Shown one piece after another: positions 32,659 to 42,063 of a stretch of DNA of 64,000 nucleotides. Position 1 is the stretch's first letter, and each line of letters opens with the position of its first letter. Below the pieces are notes generated by a model. It made no database searches and had not been told where the DNA came from. It saw only the letters and a program-made list of their open reading frames with translations. Position numbers and translations under genes: made by a program. Origin of the DNA: Clostridium_F caseinilyticum (GTDB lineage: Bacteria; Bacillota; Clostridia; Clostridiales; Clostridiaceae); the NCBI RefSeq assembly GCF_046127645.1, contig NZ_CP175919.1; one strand, 5' to 3'.

Positions 32659-34821
32659 TTATTCTCCTACCACTCCACTTTCTTTAAACTTTCTCACAAA
32701 ATTTTTATTTATTTTATCTAATTTTTTCTTTAATAATAAAGCTAATAAAATTGATAAAGTAAAATAAATTAACAATACTACTATGTCCTTTAAAAGTATC
32801 GCTTCTATAACCCCTCCTACTGCTTCTCTCATACCTGATATAGCATAAGTAAAAGGTAATAGTGGATTTATATTTTGAAAAAATGGTGGTGTAACTTCTA
32901 TTGGGAAGGTTCCTCCTGAAGCAGATATCTGAAGTACTAAAAGTATTACTCCTAATGCCTTTCCTATATTTCCAAATACAGATACTAATGTGTATATTAT
33001 CATAGAAAACACTATACTTATAAATATTGAAAATAAAATAAATATCGATTTATTTGAAACATATACTTTTAATAAATATATATCACCCAAGCTAACTATT
33101 AAAGCTTGGAATATAGCTATAGTCATAAACGTAAAATATCTGCCAAAATATTTTTCATGTACTTTTAATTTCTTTACTCCTTTTATATCTTTTACATCTA
33201 CTGAAAGTATAGAAACTAAAATTAATGCTCCTACCCAAAGTGATAAAGTTGTAAAAAAAGGTGTCATTGCTGATCCATAATTAGGAATAGGATAAATTCT
33301 ATTTTCTTTTATTTCTATAGGGTTAGATATAAAATCACTTTCCATTTTAGAATTATTTTTCATTAATTTTATTACTTCATTTAATCTTTCATCATTGTCT
33401 AAAGTTTTGAGCTTATTAGATACTTCCCCTATAGACTTTTCTATAGATGGTAAATTAGATTTAAGAATTTTTATTCCTCTTATACCTTTTTCTGCTCCTG
33501 CATAACCATTATCTAATAATTCTGTTGCTTCTGGTAAATTTTCATTAGCATTTTTTAATAATTGTATAGTATTATCTGCTGTAACTATTAAATCATTAAG
33601 AACATTATTTATAGCAGGTACTATTTTAGGATTAAAATCATCTATAGTTTTTTCTAATATAGTATCTATTCCATTAGATTTATTTTTTAATCTATTTAAT
33701 GCCTCTAAAGATACTTTTTCCCCTCTATCTATGGAAGATATTATAATATTTATGTTCTCTATTTTATTATTTATTCTTTCCTTCATATCTTTAATCTTAT
33801 TTTGGAAATCATTCATTATAATATTATTTTTATCTTTATTTATAATATCAACCAACTCTAATATACTATTTAAAATTTCTTTTACGGTAGCTAACTTATC
33901 TTTTGCTGATACTAAGTTTTCTTTAGCTTTCGCAGAATTTTTTTCTATTAATCCTACTCCTTCTCCTATTAAAATTTCTGATGTATTATTTATTTTTTTA
34001 GCTATAATTAAATCCTGCTTTATATAAGGCGCTACATTGTTTATTCCTTCTTTAGATTTTGATAAAAATGACTTCGTTTTATCTCCTGCAGTTAGAGCTC
34101 TGTTTATAGTGTCTTTTATTAAGGGAATATCCTTATTTATTTTTTCTATAAATTCCTCTAATGTTATAGCACCTTTTTCTAACTTATCTATGGAAGAATT
34201 TATTTCAGGTATTTTATCATTAACATAAAAAATCATATTCATTAAATCTTTAAGTTTTGGTTTTCCCTTTTCTAGTTCTATTCCTAAATTATTAAATATT
34301 TCAAATATAATACCATTTATTGTTTTTACAAATGTCTTTGTAATCTCACTTTGCACTGTTGTAACACCTTTACTTGTTATTTTTGGTGCTACTGCATTAA
34401 TTTTTTCATTTACAGAATAAATCAATACAGGCTTTTCTTGTTTATCTCTAGTTATAGATAAAATTTTATAAGAAAAGTCTTCTGGTATAACTACACTAGC
34501 ATAATACTTTCCATACTTTACTCCTCTTTCTGCTTCTTTTTCATCAACAAATTTCCATCCAATATTTTTATTCATTTTTAACTTATTTACAAGTTCTCCA
34601 CCTACATTAATAGTTTCTCCTTTTAAAAAAGCAGTTTTATCTTTATTTACTATAGCTACAGATATAGATTTTGTATTAGAGTATGGATCCCAAGAAGATT
34701 TTATGTTAAACCAAGCATATAAGGAAGGCAATATCATAAGTCCTAGCATTACAACAATAGCTACCCAATTTGTTATTATATTTTTTAGATCCCTTTTATA
34801 AATTTTGAAAATATTCTTCAC
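32659..34821 (-). CDS. YhgE/Pip-family membrane protein
   Basis: A 720-residue protein of the YhgE/Pip family, named after the lactococcal phage infection protein. One N-terminal helix (about 14-35) is followed by a large extracellular domain rich in coiled coils (about 40-495), then five or six C-terminal membrane helices resembling an ABC-2 permease. Related proteins act in secretion or cell-surface transport, and the role is otherwise unclear. Two GTG starts are possible. I choose 34821, where AAGGGG is well spaced, over 34839. The cupin gene lies downstream with its own promoter. Confidence 0.82.
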   Translation of the reverse strand: MKNIFKIYKRDLKNIITNWVAIVVMLGLMILPSLYAWFNIKSSWDPYSNTKSISVAIVNKDKTAFLKGETINVGGELVNKLKMNKNIGWKFVDEKEAERGVKYGKYYASVVIPEDFSYKILSITRDKQEKPVLIYSVNEKINAVAPKITSKGVTTVQSEITKTFVKTINGIIFEIFNNLGIELEKGKPKLKDLMNMIFYVNDKIPEINSSIDKLEKGAITLEEFIEKINKDIPLIKDTINRALTAGDKTKSFLSKSKEGINNVAPYIKQDLIIAKKINNTSEILIGEGVGLIEKNSAKAKENLVSAKDKLATVKEILNSILELVDIINKDKNNIIMNDFQNKIKDMKERINNKIENINIIISSIDRGEKVSLEALNRLKNKSNGIDTILEKTIDDFNPKIVPAINNVLNDLIVTADNTIQLLKNANENLPEATELLDNGYAGAEKGIRGIKILKSNLPSIEKSIGEVSNKLKTLDNDERLNEVIKLMKNNSKMESDFISNPIEIKENRIYPIPNYGSAMTPFFTTLSLWVGALILVSILSVDVKDIKGVKKLKVHEKYFGRYFTFMTIAIFQALIVSLGDIYLLKVYVSNKSIFILFSIFISIVFSMIIYTLVSVFGNIGKALGVILLVLQISASGGTFPIEVTPPFFQNINPLLPFTYAISGMREAVGGVIEAILLKDIVVLLIYFTLSILLALLLKKKLDKINKNFVRKFKESGVVGE

Positions 34822-34975
34822 AAAATGACCCCTTTTCACCTTTTGTAGAAAAGTATATTACAACAAAAACTCTCTTATAAAATTTAGTATTTCTATATTT
34901 ACAACTTTAAATACCTAATTTTTCAATATATTTTATTCTATTGTTTATTTACTATTTCTAAGCAAAACTATAAAA

Positions 34976-35022
34976 GGCTTAAGATTTTAATAGCATTATT
35001 CATACTATTAAAATCCTAAGCC
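34976..35022 (-). terminator. Terminator after the glycerophosphodiesterase gene
   Basis: GGCTTAAGATTTTAATAG pairs with CTATTAAAATCCTAAGCC (one mismatch). On the minus strand a T-rich run, CTTTTATAG, follows. The rest of the gap between 34821 and 35132 shows nothing else. Confidence 0.75.
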
Positions 35023-35131
35023 TACCTCCATTTGATATTTTTATTTTAACTAGTATATATATTTATCCGTCATAAATATATATTAAAAATTTAATCCTTT
35101 AAAAATTCAACTAAAATTTAATTTTAAGATA

Positions 35132-35869
35132 TTATAAATTTAATTTTGAAATAATCTGATGAGCTTTATCAGGATAATTGGTAATAACACTAGTTACTTT
35201 ACTTTTAATCAATCTTTCCATATCATTTTCATCATTTACTGTATAAGGGTTTATCTGTAAATTATTAATATTAGCTTTATCTATAAATTCCTTTGTAAGA
35301 GTAATATAATTAGGATGAAGTGCTTCTACTTTTATAGATCTAGCATAATCCCAAGGCTCATATAAAGCCGCTTCATAGAGCATTCCTGTTTTAATATTTA
35401 AATTTATTTCTTTAACCCTCACTAAAGAATAATGATCAAAGGAAGATATTATAACCCTATCTAAGATTTTATATTTTTCTATCATATCTATAACTTTTTC
35501 CTCTATATTAGGATAAATTCTGTAGCCTGCCTTTATTTCTATATTTAAATATATATTTGTATTATTTATTAGCTTTAAAAGTTCTTCCAAAGTAGGTATT
35601 CTTTCACCTTCGTATTTATCACTAAACCAAAAACCTGCATCTAACTTTTTTAATTCATCTAAAGTAAAATCTTTTACTTCTCCTTTCCCATTTGTAGTTC
35701 TATCTACCTTTTCATCATGAATGATTACAATATGTCCATCCTTAGATAAATGTACATCTAACTCTATTCCATCTGCATTCATATCTATAGCTTTTTTAAA
35801 AGCAACCATAGTATTCTCTGGAGCATAGGCACTAGCACCTCTATGAGCTAAGATTTTAGTATGTTTCAT
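35132..35869 (-). CDS. ugpQ: Cytoplasmic glycerophosphodiester phosphodiesterase
   Basis: A 245-residue GDPD TIM-barrel that hydrolyses glycerophosphodiesters to glycerol 3-phosphate and an alcohol. The active-site signature is AHRGASAYAPENTMVAF (about 8-24). GIELDVHLSKDGHIVIIHD (about 35-53) carries the metal-binding Glu and Asp and the second catalytic His. There is no signal peptide, so it acts in the cytoplasm, like UgpQ or YqiK. It forms a single-gene unit. Confidence 0.9.
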   Translation of the reverse strand: MKHTKILAHRGASAYAPENTMVAFKKAIDMNADGIELDVHLSKDGHIVIIHDEKVDRTTNGKGEVKDFTLDELKKLDAGFWFSDKYEGERIPTLEELLKLINNTNIYLNIEIKAGYRIYPNIEEKVIDMIEKYKILDRVIISSFDHYSLVRVKEINLNIKTGMLYEAALYEPWDYARSIKVEALHPNYITLTKEFIDKANINNLQINPYTVNDENDMERLIKSKVTSVITNYPDKAHQIISKLNL

Positions 35870-36139
35870 ATTTTCTCTCCTATCTAATAAAATTTTATTA
35901 ATATAATATATATTAAATACTTACTAAAAGGTTCTATATAAATATTTTCATTCCTTCTCAAATTAAAAGTGCATATTAAAATAACTAATAATATATAGTT
36001 TTGTTATATTAAAATCTATGAATTTAATATATTTTATTACTAAATTCACAGCCTTATTAAATATTAATTAAACTTTTAAAAATATTTTTTTAAATATATT
36101 TTTATATATAACCTTTAACTAAGTTTACTTTTATAATAT

Positions 36140-37069
36140 TTATTTTATTTTTACGCATTTGCCATTGCTTGGATAGATATCTTTATAAACTTTTCCACTA
36201 AAATCTACATAATATTGGCTTACTGCATAGCTTCCATCACCTTTACCATATACACCTTCAAACACATAAACTTTCTTGTTTTTAAGTTCCTGTGGGAATG
36301 CTTTGTATGGTGTAGTTATATGAGAATAAGGGACTGTTTCAACTCCTAGATAATTTAAAGTAATATCAGAAGGCTTAACAGATTGTACCAAAACTCTGGC
36401 TTTACTTTCGCTTATATAATTGTTCTTTGAATTATTTATTCTTTGATTATTTTCATTATTCATCTTAATTTCATTATCTTCTTTTTCTTTTTTCTCTTTT
36501 ATTTCTTGTTGTTTTCTTTGTTTGGCTTGTTCATTTTTCTTTTCCTCTATTTTTATTTTTATATTATTTCTTATATCTAGGGCCTTTTCATTATCCTTAT
36601 CATATTTTAAAACCATATCTAAATATTTATTAGAATTATTATAATTTTCTTTTTTAAATTCTTCATTTGCTAAATTTATTAATTCATTCATACAACTATC
36701 TATTTTATCCTTCGCCAATATATATATTTTATCTTTATTCTCATCTATAGAATTTAATTTTTCTAAAGCTTTTTCATATTTTTTATCTTCTAATAAATCT
36801 ACAGCTTCATTATATACTTTTTGGCTTTTTTTAAGTTGCTCTGCCTCTTTTATTTTCTTATCTATTTCTTTATCTTCTTTATAATCTAATGATTCCTTAA
36901 AACTATCAATAGCCTTATCATATTCCCCTTTTTCCATATAATTGTTAGCTGTTGCTATAACCCTATTATATGCTTCAACTCTATTATATTTATGCAAGCC
37001 TATACTTATTAACAATGCGATTATAATTGTGGTCAAAATAATAGCCTTTTTATTCTTAAATTTATTCAC
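36140..37069 (-). CDS. Membrane-anchored TPR-like protein, unknown function
   Basis: This 309-residue protein has one N-terminal membrane helix (about 8-24), then TPR-like helical repeats (about 38-175, such as ANNYMEKGEYDKAIDSFKESLDY and AVDLLEDKKYEKALEKL). A strongly charged Lys/Glu/Gln linker follows (about 175-215), then a C-terminal domain with SPEC-like YKAFPQELKNKKVYVFEGVYG (about 253-309). The start is GTG after AGGAGAG. The tail may be a small beta domain outside the cell. No specific family or role is recognised. Confidence 0.7.
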   Translation of the reverse strand: MNKFKNKKAIILTTIIIALLISIGLHKYNRVEAYNRVIATANNYMEKGEYDKAIDSFKESLDYKEDKEIDKKIKEAEQLKKSQKVYNEAVDLLEDKKYEKALEKLNSIDENKDKIYILAKDKIDSCMNELINLANEEFKKENYNNSNKYLDMVLKYDKDNEKALDIRNNIKIKIEEKKNEQAKQRKQQEIKEKKEKEDNEIKMNNENNQRINNSKNNYISESKARVLVQSVKPSDITLNYLGVETVPYSHITTPYKAFPQELKNKKVYVFEGVYGKGDGSYAVSQYYVDFSGKVYKDIYPSNGKCVKIK

Positions 37070-37352
37070 TTAAACTCTCTCCTCTTACACGTATTTTATA
37101 TTAATATATAAATATTGCTTACACTTTTAATATATTCTTTTAAAATTTATAGTTTACAAATACATATATAGTTGATTCCACATATATTAAATCTTTTTAA
37201 TAAAATTTAGTATATTAAATTAAAACTTTATACTTACTATTTATTTTATATTTTCTAAATTATATGTTATTATTGTTTTGGAAAGTTTTTCAATTAAAAA
37301 TACTTTTAATATCAATTTTATGTTATACACAACCAATAAGGAGGATTAATAA

Positions 37353-38606
37353 ATGAAGTTTTGGAAAAAATACACTCAAAAAGAAATAGATGAAAAAATA
37401 ACTAAATCTTTAGAGAGAACTTTAAACTATGACAATACTGAAAATATAGGAATACCTGGAACTAAATTAGATGATACTGTCTTTTATGATGACCATAGCT
37501 TTATAAAACACTCACCTTATTTAAGAACCTTTATACAAAATCCAAATCATATAGGCTGTCATACATATGATAAAGCGGATATATTATTCGGAGGAACTTT
37601 TGATATAGAAAGGGAACTTATTCAACTATTGGCAATTGATATTCTTAATGGAAATGATCAAGAATTTGATGGATATGTAACTCAAGGAGGTACGGAAGCT
37701 AATATACAAGCTATGTGGGTATATAGAAACTATTTTAAAAAACAAAGAAAAGCCAAACATGAAGAAATAGCTATAATTACATCTGCTGATACCCATTACT
37801 CTGCTTATAAGGGATCCGATTTATTAAATATAGATATAATAAAAGTTCCTGTAGATTTTTACAATCGTAAAATCCAAAAGAACACTTTAGAAAATATTAT
37901 AAAAAAAGCTAAAGAGGATGGTAAAAAATATTTTATAGTAATATCAAATATGGGAACTACAATGTTTGGTTCAGTAGATGATCCTGATTTGTATGCTAAT
38001 ATTTTTGATAAATATAATTTAGAATACAAAATTCATGTCGATGGAGCTTTCGGTGGATTTATATATCCTATAGATAACAAAAATTGTAATACAGATTTTT
38101 CTAATAAAAATGTAAGTTCTATAACATTAGATGGTCATAAAATGTTACAGGCACCTTATGGTACAGGAATTTTTGTATGCAGAAAAAATTTAATACATAA
38201 TACTCTTACAAAAGAAGCTACCTATATAGAGAATTTAGATGTTACAATAAGCGGTAGCCGTTCAGGTTCTAATGCTGTAGCTATATGGATGGTACTTGCT
38301 AGTTATGGACCATATGGATGGATGGAGAAAATAAATAAATTAAGAAACAGAACTAAATGGCTATGTGATCAATTAGATGATTTGCAAATCAAATATTACA
38401 AAGAAGATAGTATGAACATAGTAACTATAGAAGAACAATATGTTAATAAAGAAATAGCAGAAAAATACTTTTTAGTACCAGAGGTTCATAACTCTACAAA
38501 TAAATGGTACAAGATAGTAGTTATGGAACATGTTGAACTAGACATACTAAATTCTTTAGTATGTGATTTAAAAAATTTTAATAAAAAGCACTTACATGTA
38601 ATATAA
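37353..38606 (+). CDS. PLP-dependent tryptophan decarboxylase (probable)
   Basis: A 417-residue group II amino-acid decarboxylase. The PLP lysine is K263 in LDGHKMLQAP, the Asp pairing with the pyridine ring is in HVDGAFGGF, and TQGGTEANIQA, ADTHYSAYKGSD and SGSRSGSNA line the cofactor site. Length and much of the sequence match my memory of the C. sporogenes tryptophan decarboxylase, which makes tryptamine from tryptophan. Phenylalanine or tyrosine as substrate cannot be excluded without structure-based comparison. It is monocistronic with a good GGAGG site. Confidence 0.85.
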   Translation: MKFWKKYTQKEIDEKITKSLERTLNYDNTENIGIPGTKLDDTVFYDDHSFIKHSPYLRTFIQNPNHIGCHTYDKADILFGGTFDIERELIQLLAIDILNGNDQEFDGYVTQGGTEANIQAMWVYRNYFKKQRKAKHEEIAIITSADTHYSAYKGSDLLNIDIIKVPVDFYNRKIQKNTLENIIKKAKEDGKKYFIVISNMGTTMFGSVDDPDLYANIFDKYNLEYKIHVDGAFGGFIYPIDNKNCNTDFSNKNVSSITLDGHKMLQAPYGTGIFVCRKNLIHNTLTKEATYIENLDVTISGSRSGSNAVAIWMVLASYGPYGWMEKINKLRNRTKWLCDQLDDLQIKYYKEDSMNIVTIEEQYVNKEIAEKYFLVPEVHNSTNKWYKIVVMEHVELDILNSLVCDLKNFNKKHLHVI

Positions 38607-38631
38607 ATAAAATAAACCAGTCATTTATTAA

Positions 38632-38686
38632 GAAAAGTATTGTGGATAATATTTTATAAAAACAAATTTTATCCACATACTTTCCT
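38632..38686 (+). terminator. Terminator of the decarboxylase gene
   Basis: GAAAAGTATTGTGGATAA pairs with TTATCCACATACTTTC (small mismatches), about 25 bp past the stop codon. Confidence 0.65.
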
Positions 38687-38748
38687 ATAATAATATAACC
38701 AGCTTATGTTTTATATTATTCATTTTAAATTTATATTTATTTAGTTAA

Positions 38749-38949
38749 CTAATTTTCTTTTTACTATTTGATTCCACGCTTTGTATAATTGCAATAATAA
38801 TTTCACTTTTTACTTTTGGAGAAATAAATAAAGTATCAGAATGGACAATAATTTGTGCTGTACTTGTGGGAAATATAACAAAGATATATAATACTATTTT
38901 TGAATATTTCAAGTGTAAAAATACTATATATATGAATAAGACCAATTAA
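38749..38949 (+). pseudogene. Fragment of a small membrane-protein gene
   Basis: A plus-strand frame follows a TAA, has no start codon with a ribosome site, and ends in TAA at 38947-38949. It encodes hydrophobic segments around STLCIIAIIISLFTFG and WTIICAVLVGNITKIYN, then a basic tail. A strong hairpin overlaps the end. It looks like the 3' part of a small membrane protein, perhaps holin-like, left by a decayed element. The family is not recognised. Confidence 0.35.
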
Positions 38950-38994
38950 AATCAGTCAGAGTATATAAAATTCTGACCGATTTTAATTGGTCTT
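38938..38994 (+). terminator. Strong hairpin, bidirectional terminator-like
   Basis: AAGACCAATTAAAATC-AGTCAGA pairs with TTCTGACC-GATTTTAATTGGTCTT, with a short A/T loop, followed by ATCTT. Confidence 0.6.
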
Positions 38995-39054
38995 ATCTTA
39001 CAATTGTATCTTCTTTAATTTTTATAAAACAGTACCATATTTTAATAAATGTAT

Positions 39055-39175
39055 AGATTTTAAAGTTATTCAAACTAAACTATGTCATTCACATATAAAC
39101 ACTACTTTAAATACTTATTCACATGTTAACAAATCAATGCAAAAAAATGCAACTGATAAGTTAAATAGTTTTTAG
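39055..39175 (+). pseudogene. Tyrosine-recombinase (integrase) C-terminal remnant
   Basis: The last 38 codons before TAG (39173-39175) read FKVIQTKLCHSHINTTLNTYSHVNKSMQKNATDKLNSF. This is the C-terminal end of a phage or ICE integrase, with the His box (here CHSHINTT in place of the usual GHS) and the catalytic Tyr in NTYSHV. The rest of the gene is missing, and upstream codons in this frame are unrelated. With the fragment at 38749 it marks an old, mostly lost integrated element next to rnpB. Confidence 0.65.
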
Positions 39176-39199
39176 ATTTTTAATAGTATGGCAAAATAG

Positions 39200-39229
39200 A
39201 AAAACACTAGGCGTTAACCTAGTGTTTTT
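39200..39229 (-). terminator. Terminator of rnpB
   Basis: AAAAACACTAGG-CGTTAA-CCTAGTGTTTTT is a perfect inverted repeat just past the 3' end of the RNase P RNA. Confidence 0.85.
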
Positions 39230-39236
39230 CATGTAC

Positions 39237-39592
39237 GACTAAACCTATAAGCCGAGTTCTGTATTAGACAATCATCTATCTAGGCCTATTGTTACCAATA
39301 GGCTCCAGCGATACTACCCGAGAGCGAGACGGGCTACCTCTGGAAACTAAAGTTTCCTGCTCTCCTATTCGATCTTGCTCCAGATGGGGTTTACATAGCC
39401 GTATAGTCACCTATACGCTGGTGAGCTCTTACCTCGCCTTTCCAGCCTTACCAGATAAATCTGGCGGTATATCTCTGTTGCACTTTCCTTAGAGTCGCCT
39501 CCACTGGGGATTACCCAGCACCCTGCCCTATGGAGCTCGGACTTTCCTCTCCCGTACAATGTACGGCAGCGATTGTCTGGTTTACTCGCAAG
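39237..39592 (-). ncRNA. rnpB: RNase P RNA, class B
   Basis: On the minus strand the RNA begins CTTGCGAGTAAACCAGACAATCGCTGC and contains GAGAGGAAAGTCCGAGCTCC, GGGTGCTGGGTAATCCCCAG, GTGCAACAGAGA and the 3' end AGAACTCGGCTTATAGG. These are conserved features of RNase P RNA; domains and length (about 355 nt) fit the Bacillus-type class B. ACAGAACTCGGCTTA pairs back towards the 5' helix. A TATTATAAT -10 precedes it. Open frames overlapping it on either strand are spurious. Confidence 0.95.
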
Positions 39593-39658
39593 TATTATAA
39601 TATCACAGCTATAAATAAAAATCAAATTTATTTTTTGTAAATCATGTTTTTAATTAGT

Positions 39659-40393
39659 TTACTCAACTTTTTTTAACTTTTTTTCTTCTATTTTATAAAG
39701 AATTCTGCCACAATTATCACAATAAACTACCTTTTCTCCTCTTTTTGTTTTATCCAAAATCATACTTGAAACTCTAACTCTGCACCCCTTGCATATTCCT
39801 TTTTCTAACGGAACTATAGCTATTTTCTTAGATTTTTTTATCTTATCAAATTTTTCTAGCAAATCTTTTTCAATAATAGTTCTTATATGTTTTATAGTTT
39901 TTTCACACAAATCTATCTCTATTTTAGCTTCATTTATTTTTTTACTACTATTTTTTTTATACTCATCAAAATTTACTTTTATTATTTTTAGTTCTTCTCT
40001 TAAATTTTCTTTTTCTGTACTTATTTTTTCATCCTTTTCTATTAATTCTATGGCTAAATTTTCCAAATCTTTTATTGCATTTTTACTTTTTTCTATATCA
40101 TTTTCAAGTCTTTCTATTATCTTTATATCACTTTTTGCTTCATTATAAAGAAAATATTCCTTTTCTTTTATATTCTTATTTTCTCTTTTTGTTTTTAAAC
40201 TTATTTCTTTATATTCTTTTTTTATATTGTCTAACTGTTCTTCTTTAGATTTATACTTTATTTTATTTTCTTCAAATTCATCTTTTAATTTTTTTAAAAA
40301 ATATATATCTGAACCATCTTTTATCACCTTGTTATTATTTTCTAATGTAATATAACAATCTTGAAGTTTAATTAATAAATCTAAGTTTTTCAT
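39659..40393 (-). CDS. C4-type zinc-ribbon coiled-coil protein (DUF164/CT398-like)
   Basis: A 244-residue protein made of a long charged coiled coil (about 20-190) and a C-terminal zinc ribbon with CKGCRVRVS (about 201-209) and YCDNCGRIL (about 224-232). The family, often next to nif3 and trmK, is of unknown function, and a nucleic-acid or secretion-related role has been suggested. Here it follows nif3 with a 138-bp gap. Length is normal. Confidence 0.85.
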   Translation of the reverse strand: MKNLDLLIKLQDCYITLENNNKVIKDGSDIYFLKKLKDEFEENKIKYKSKEEQLDNIKKEYKEISLKTKRENKNIKEKEYFLYNEAKSDIKIIERLENDIEKSKNAIKDLENLAIELIEKDEKISTEKENLREELKIIKVNFDEYKKNSSKKINEAKIEIDLCEKTIKHIRTIIEKDLLEKFDKIKKSKKIAIVPLEKGICKGCRVRVSSMILDKTKRGEKVVYCDNCGRILYKIEEKKLKKVE

Positions 40394-40531
40394 AATTTCA
40401 TTCTCCTTTAAAATATAATTTTTAATTTTAAAGAAATACCTCCTTATATTATACCTACTAAATTTTAATTGTATGTTATAAATATGTTATGAATATATAA
40501 AAAAATAGAAACGAGTGCATCAAACTCATTT

Positions 40532-41335
40532 CTATTTATACTTGTAGGGCGAAAAATTATTCTCAGCTAAAAGAACATCATTTTTAAAACCCACTTCTTC
40601 TATTCTATTTTTTAACCATTTATAAAAGCATTGTAAAGCTGGCCATTCTGTATGAAAGTGTCCTGCATCAATAACAGCTATTTTTTCTTCCATTAAATCA
40701 CTTACATAATGATATGTAGTATCTCCTGTTATTATACAATCTGCACCTAAAGATTTTGCTTTATTAAAATAATCTTGGCCACTACCATTTATTATAGCTA
40801 CTTTTTTTATTTTTAGAGAGTCTTCTCCTGAATATCTTAATATAGAAATATTGAAAACTTCTTTAACAAATTCGCATAGTTTATCTAAAGTAATTTCTTG
40901 TTTTAAATATCCTATTCTTCCAATACCTGCATTGTCATTATAATTATTAGGATCTAATATTTTTAAGTCATGTAAATTCAAAAGTTCTGCTACTATTTGA
41001 TTAAAACCATTTTCTGTAGAATCTAAATTTGTATGACTAGAATATAGATTTATATCATTTTTTATTAATTCTATTATTTTTTTACCTAATAAAGTATCTG
41101 TAGTTATAGAAGAAGGTTTTTTAAATAATAAAGGATGATGAGTAACTATTAAATTACAATCCTTTTTCTTTGCCTCTTCTATTACATCTAAAGTACAATC
41201 TAAAGCAACTAAAATTTTATTTACAGTAGCTTTTGAGTCTCCTACCATAAGTCCTACATTATCATAACTTTCCTTTAAATATAAAGGAGCATATTCTTCT
41301 ATTATATTTTCTATGTTTTTAACATTTAAATACAT
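40532..41335 (-). CDS. Nif3-like dinuclear metal centre protein
   Basis: A 267-residue cytoplasmic protein of the Nif3/YqfO family, which forms toroidal hexamers with a two-metal site. Metal-ligand motifs are VTHHPLLF (about 63-70), YSSHTNLD (about 97-104), and GHFHTEWPALQ near the C-terminus. Relatives have GTP cyclohydrolase-like folds, but the biological role is unclear. Its start overlaps the trmK stop by 10 nt. The pairing of trmK and nif3 is conserved in Firmicutes. Confidence 0.88.
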   Translation of the reverse strand: MYLNVKNIENIIEEYAPLYLKESYDNVGLMVGDSKATVNKILVALDCTLDVIEEAKKKDCNLIVTHHPLLFKKPSSITTDTLLGKKIIELIKNDINLYSSHTNLDSTENGFNQIVAELLNLHDLKILDPNNYNDNAGIGRIGYLKQEITLDKLCEFVKEVFNISILRYSGEDSLKIKKVAIINGSGQDYFNKAKSLGADCIITGDTTYHYVSDLMEEKIAVIDAGHFHTEWPALQCFYKWLKNRIEEVGFKNDVLLAENNFSPYKYK

Positions 41336-42015
41336 TTTACCAGCCCCTCCAATTTAATTATTTTTTCTTTTATTGCTATCTTTCTTGAGTTTGCACTTTC
41401 TGTGTCTTCTCTTATATATTGTAGTATTTTTTTATATTTGTCAATATAGTTATATAAAAATTTTTTTATTAATGGATGTTTAGTATTTATAAGATATTCT
41501 CCTATTTCATAATATATAGGATCTACAGATTTAGGATTTTCATCATATTTTATTTTTATAATTTCGTAAAATCTATTATCCTCAGATATTAAAGATTCTT
41601 TTAATATCTTATATCCCATAATATATATATGTTCTCTTAAAGCTTCTGGATTTTGTACTGGTTGTAGTACTAAGAAATCCAAACTTTTAAAAACTTCTTT
41701 CGATTCTTCTAATATATCCTTTATTAAATGTCCTCCCATACCGGCAATTATTGCAGCATTAACCTCTGTAGGATATACTTTAGTTAGCCCAGGACCCAGC
41801 CTACATTGTATTTTATTCTGTAAATTATGAGAATTAATATTATTTTTTGCTCTATCTAAAGGTCCTTTATTTATATCTCCTGCTATAGCACTTTTACAAA
41901 TATTATTTTTAATTAAATATATAGGAATGTATGCATGATCTGTACCTACATCTACTACAGATTCACATTTATCAACCATATTAGCTATCTCTTTTAATCT
42001 TAAACTTATTTCCAT
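41326..42015 (-). CDS. trmK: tRNA (adenine-22-N1)-methyltransferase TrmK
   Basis: A 229-residue class I SAM methyltransferase that makes m1A22 in tRNA. The SAM motif is VVDVGTDHAYIPIYL (about 15-30), and the family motif is AAIIAGMGGHLIKDIL (about 82-97), followed by QPVQNPEALREHI. The ATG at 42015 is preceded by GCAGGAG; an ATG five codons upstream overlaps that site. It overlaps nif3 downstream, as in other Firmicutes (yqfN-yqfO). Confidence 0.9.
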   Translation of the reverse strand: MEISLRLKEIANMVDKCESVVDVGTDHAYIPIYLIKNNICKSAIAGDINKGPLDRAKNNINSHNLQNKIQCRLGPGLTKVYPTEVNAAIIAGMGGHLIKDILEESKEVFKSLDFLVLQPVQNPEALREHIYIMGYKILKESLISEDNRFYEIIKIKYDENPKSVDPIYYEIGEYLINTKHPLIKKFLYNYIDKYKKILQYIREDTESANSRKIAIKEKIIKLEGLVKCI

Positions 42016-42063
42016 ATCTAGCTCCTGCATATATTATATTTATGTTTTCAAATAATAAAAATC

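Noticed and set aside
38745..38945. Minus-strand ORF of 66 codons
   Set aside because: It has no ribosome site or family. The plus-strand frame over the same bases has better coding character, though that is itself only a fragment.
39289..39625. Open frames on both strands across 39.3-39.6 kb
   Set aside because: They overlap the conserved RNase P RNA and encode no known motifs.
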